Assembly: GCA_012513875.1 (NCBI GenBank)
Contig: JAAZBI010000051.1
Span: 1-5,990 of the forward strand
Direction of reading: 5' to 3'
Length of the DNA stretch: 5,990 nt
Source: Mollicutes bacterium
Lineage (GTDB): Bacteria > Bacillota_I > Bacilli_A > RF39 > UBA660
A model generated the notes under the pieces. The model was not told the DNA's origin and did not search any database. It saw only the letters and a list, made by a program, of their open reading frames with translations. Below, piece by piece: positions 4,619 to 5,990 of the stretch (position 1 is the first letter of the stretch; each line of letters begins with the position of its first letter). The translations under genes were made by a program, and so were the position numbers.

Positions 4619-5990
4619 ATGGATAACAATTTTAACTACAACACGAGTGACAAAAGTAATAAACTATTGCCAATCATTATAGCTATAATATTAATTGCAA
4701 TAGTAGGTGCAGGAATATTTTTATTAATGAAAGGAACAGATGGTAAAAAGACTGATATTAAAGAAGCCTCATCATTTTTTCTTCAAAATAGTGAGAAAAA
4801 AGCAGCTTTATTTAATAAAGACGGAAAAAAATTAACAGATTTTATTTTCACTTCAGCTGGTAGTTTCTTAAATGGATCTGCTTTAGTAAGAAAAGATAAT
4901 GAATCAGGTTTAATTAATGAAAACGGAAAAATGTTAGTGGATTTCGGAAAATATAAATATTTTTTATCTTACGCAGGACTTTACAAAGTTACAGATGCTG
5001 AAAACAACTATTTTTTAATTGATGGCACAGGTAAAGTGATTACAGATGTAAAAGATAAGAAAATAACTTCATTTATTGGGATTAATCATTTTGTACTTTT
5101 AGAAGATGAAAAGAATAATACTTATTCAATAATAAATTATCAAGGAAAAGAAGTAATTAAATTTCCAATTTCATCTAGTTCTGAAGACATACCAGCAGTT
5201 AATTTAGAAGATGGTTATTTTTCAGTGTTTTATAATAATAAAAATTATATATTTGATGTAGAAACAGATAAAGAAGTTGTATCGTTTGATACTGATGTTC
5301 ATCATTGTGTAAGCGATGTGTCAGAAGATGGAAACACTATAATTCTAAATGCTTGTTCTGCCTGGTACACAAAACTTAATAAAAAAAGTGTTAAAGTGTT
5401 TAGAAATAATAAAACAATTGATTTAACAGATAAATGCGATAATGTTTTTTATGAAAGTGAAGTTCTTCTTTGTAGCAAAAATTATAAGAAAAATTTATTG
5501 GATAAAGATTTAAATTTAGGAGTAGAATATAGTAAAGCAAATGTTAAAGATATTAATACTTATGCGCTTGAAAACAGTTCTTCTACTTCTGGAGTTGAAT
5601 TTTATCAGAATGGTAATTTATCAAAAAAAGTTGACTGTCGTCATTTGCCTAACAAGGGAAGAGTTAATATGACAGGAACATATTTATTAAGAACAGATTA
5701 TAATTCAAACTGTGCAGCATCCCCAGGTCTTTACGAATATTATAAAGCAAATGGAGAAAAAGCTTTTGACAAGACTTATGTTATGGCTCAACAATTTGAT
5801 GAAAATGGTTTAGCAAAAGTTAGTGATGATAAAATTAATTATTATTTAATTGATGAAGCTGGCAAAAAAATTGGTCAAGATTATGAAGTGCTATTTCCTC
5901 AATTGAATTATTATGTTGTTACTAAAAATAAATTAAAAGGTGTTATGGATAAAGATGGAAAAGAACTTTTAAAACCAGAATATTCAACAA
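4619..5990 (+). CDS. Membrane-anchored WG-repeat-like protein with a cysteine-rich middle (cut by the right edge)
   Basis: The frame is open from this ATG to the window end, giving 457 residues with no stop, so the gene is 3'-truncated by the window. A short polar N-terminus (1-16) precedes a single membrane segment at about 17-37. The rest is probably outside the cell. Residues 62-145 show repeated units of the WG-repeat type: ALFNKDGKKL, then SALVRKDNESGLINENGK, then YFLIDGTGKV. Similar units return at about 374-457 (YYKANGEK, NYYLIDEAGKK, KGVMDKDGKELLKPEY). The classical Trp-Gly of these repeats is mostly replaced (for example SGLIN, KGVMD), so the units are divergent. The middle (about 225-370) lacks clear repeats and holds six cysteines at 230, 246, 273, 285, 340 and 365. 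WG-repeat proteins are common in Firmicutes and Bacteroidota and are poorly understood; a binding or scaffold role is usually supposed. It has its own promoter but follows a redox-containing operon. Confidence 0.82.
   Translation, partial: MDNNFNYNTSDKSNKLLPIIIAIILIAIVGAGIFLLMKGTDGKKTDIKEASSFFLQNSEKKAALFNKDGKKLTDFIFTSAGSFLNGSALVRKDNESGLINENGKMLVDFGKYKYFLSYAGLYKVTDAENNYFLIDGTGKVITDVKDKKITSFIGINHFVLLEDEKNNTYSIINYQGKEVIKFPISSSSEDIPAVNLEDGYFSVFYNNKNYIFDVETDKEVVSFDTDVHHCVSDVSEDGNTIILNACSAWYTKLNKKSVKVFRNNKTIDLTDKCDNVFYESEVLLCSKNYKKNLLDKDLNLGVEYSKANVKDINTYALENSSSTSGVEFYQNGNLSKKVDCRHLPNKGRVNMTGTYLLRTDYNSNCAASPGLYEYYKANGEKAFDKTYVMAQQFDENGLAKVSDDKINYYLIDEAGKKIGQDYEVLFPQLNYYVVTKNKLKGVMDKDGKELLKPEYST

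Overview
The window is very AT-rich, uses TTA, AAA, GAA and AGA codons heavily, and has strong AGGAGG-type ribosome binding sites. No TGA occurs inside any reading frame, and tryptophan is written TGG. This fits a low-GC Firmicutes lineage with the standard bacterial code, perhaps a gut-type or Erysipelotrichia/Mollicutes-related Bacilli or a Clostridia member. The exact taxon cannot be read from the sequence. All genes lie on the + strand, and every full-length product is predicted to sit in or outside the cytoplasmic membrane.

Layout. (1) The left edge holds the last 74 codons of an unrecognised gene, closed by an intrinsic terminator that starts at its stop codon. (2) A single gene at 314-1135 encodes a membrane-anchored protein with the extracytoplasmic domain of RsgI anti-sigma factors, including the Asn-Pro autoproteolysis motif, but without the cytoplasmic anti-sigma domain. 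A strong terminator follows it. (3) A tightly coupled three-gene operon spans 1198-4573. It encodes an acyltransferase-3 family membrane enzyme, a membrane-anchored thioredoxin-fold protein with a CPYC motif, and a membrane-anchored arylsulfate sulfotransferase (ASST). (4) A separately promoted gene starts at 4619 and runs off the right edge. It encodes a membrane-anchored WG-repeat-like protein with six extracytoplasmic cysteines.

How the genes may work together (inference). The operon pairs an enzyme that moves acyl groups across or at the membrane with a PAPS-independent sulfate-transferring enzyme and a thiol-disulfide protein. This recalls the assT-dsbL-dsbI cluster of uropathogenic E. 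coli. The ASST here has only one cysteine, however, so the redox protein probably does not form a structural disulfide in it. The cysteine-rich protein encoded next door is a candidate alternative client. A system that decorates surface glycans or small phenolic compounds is the most interesting reading of this region, but the substrate cannot be deduced from sequence.
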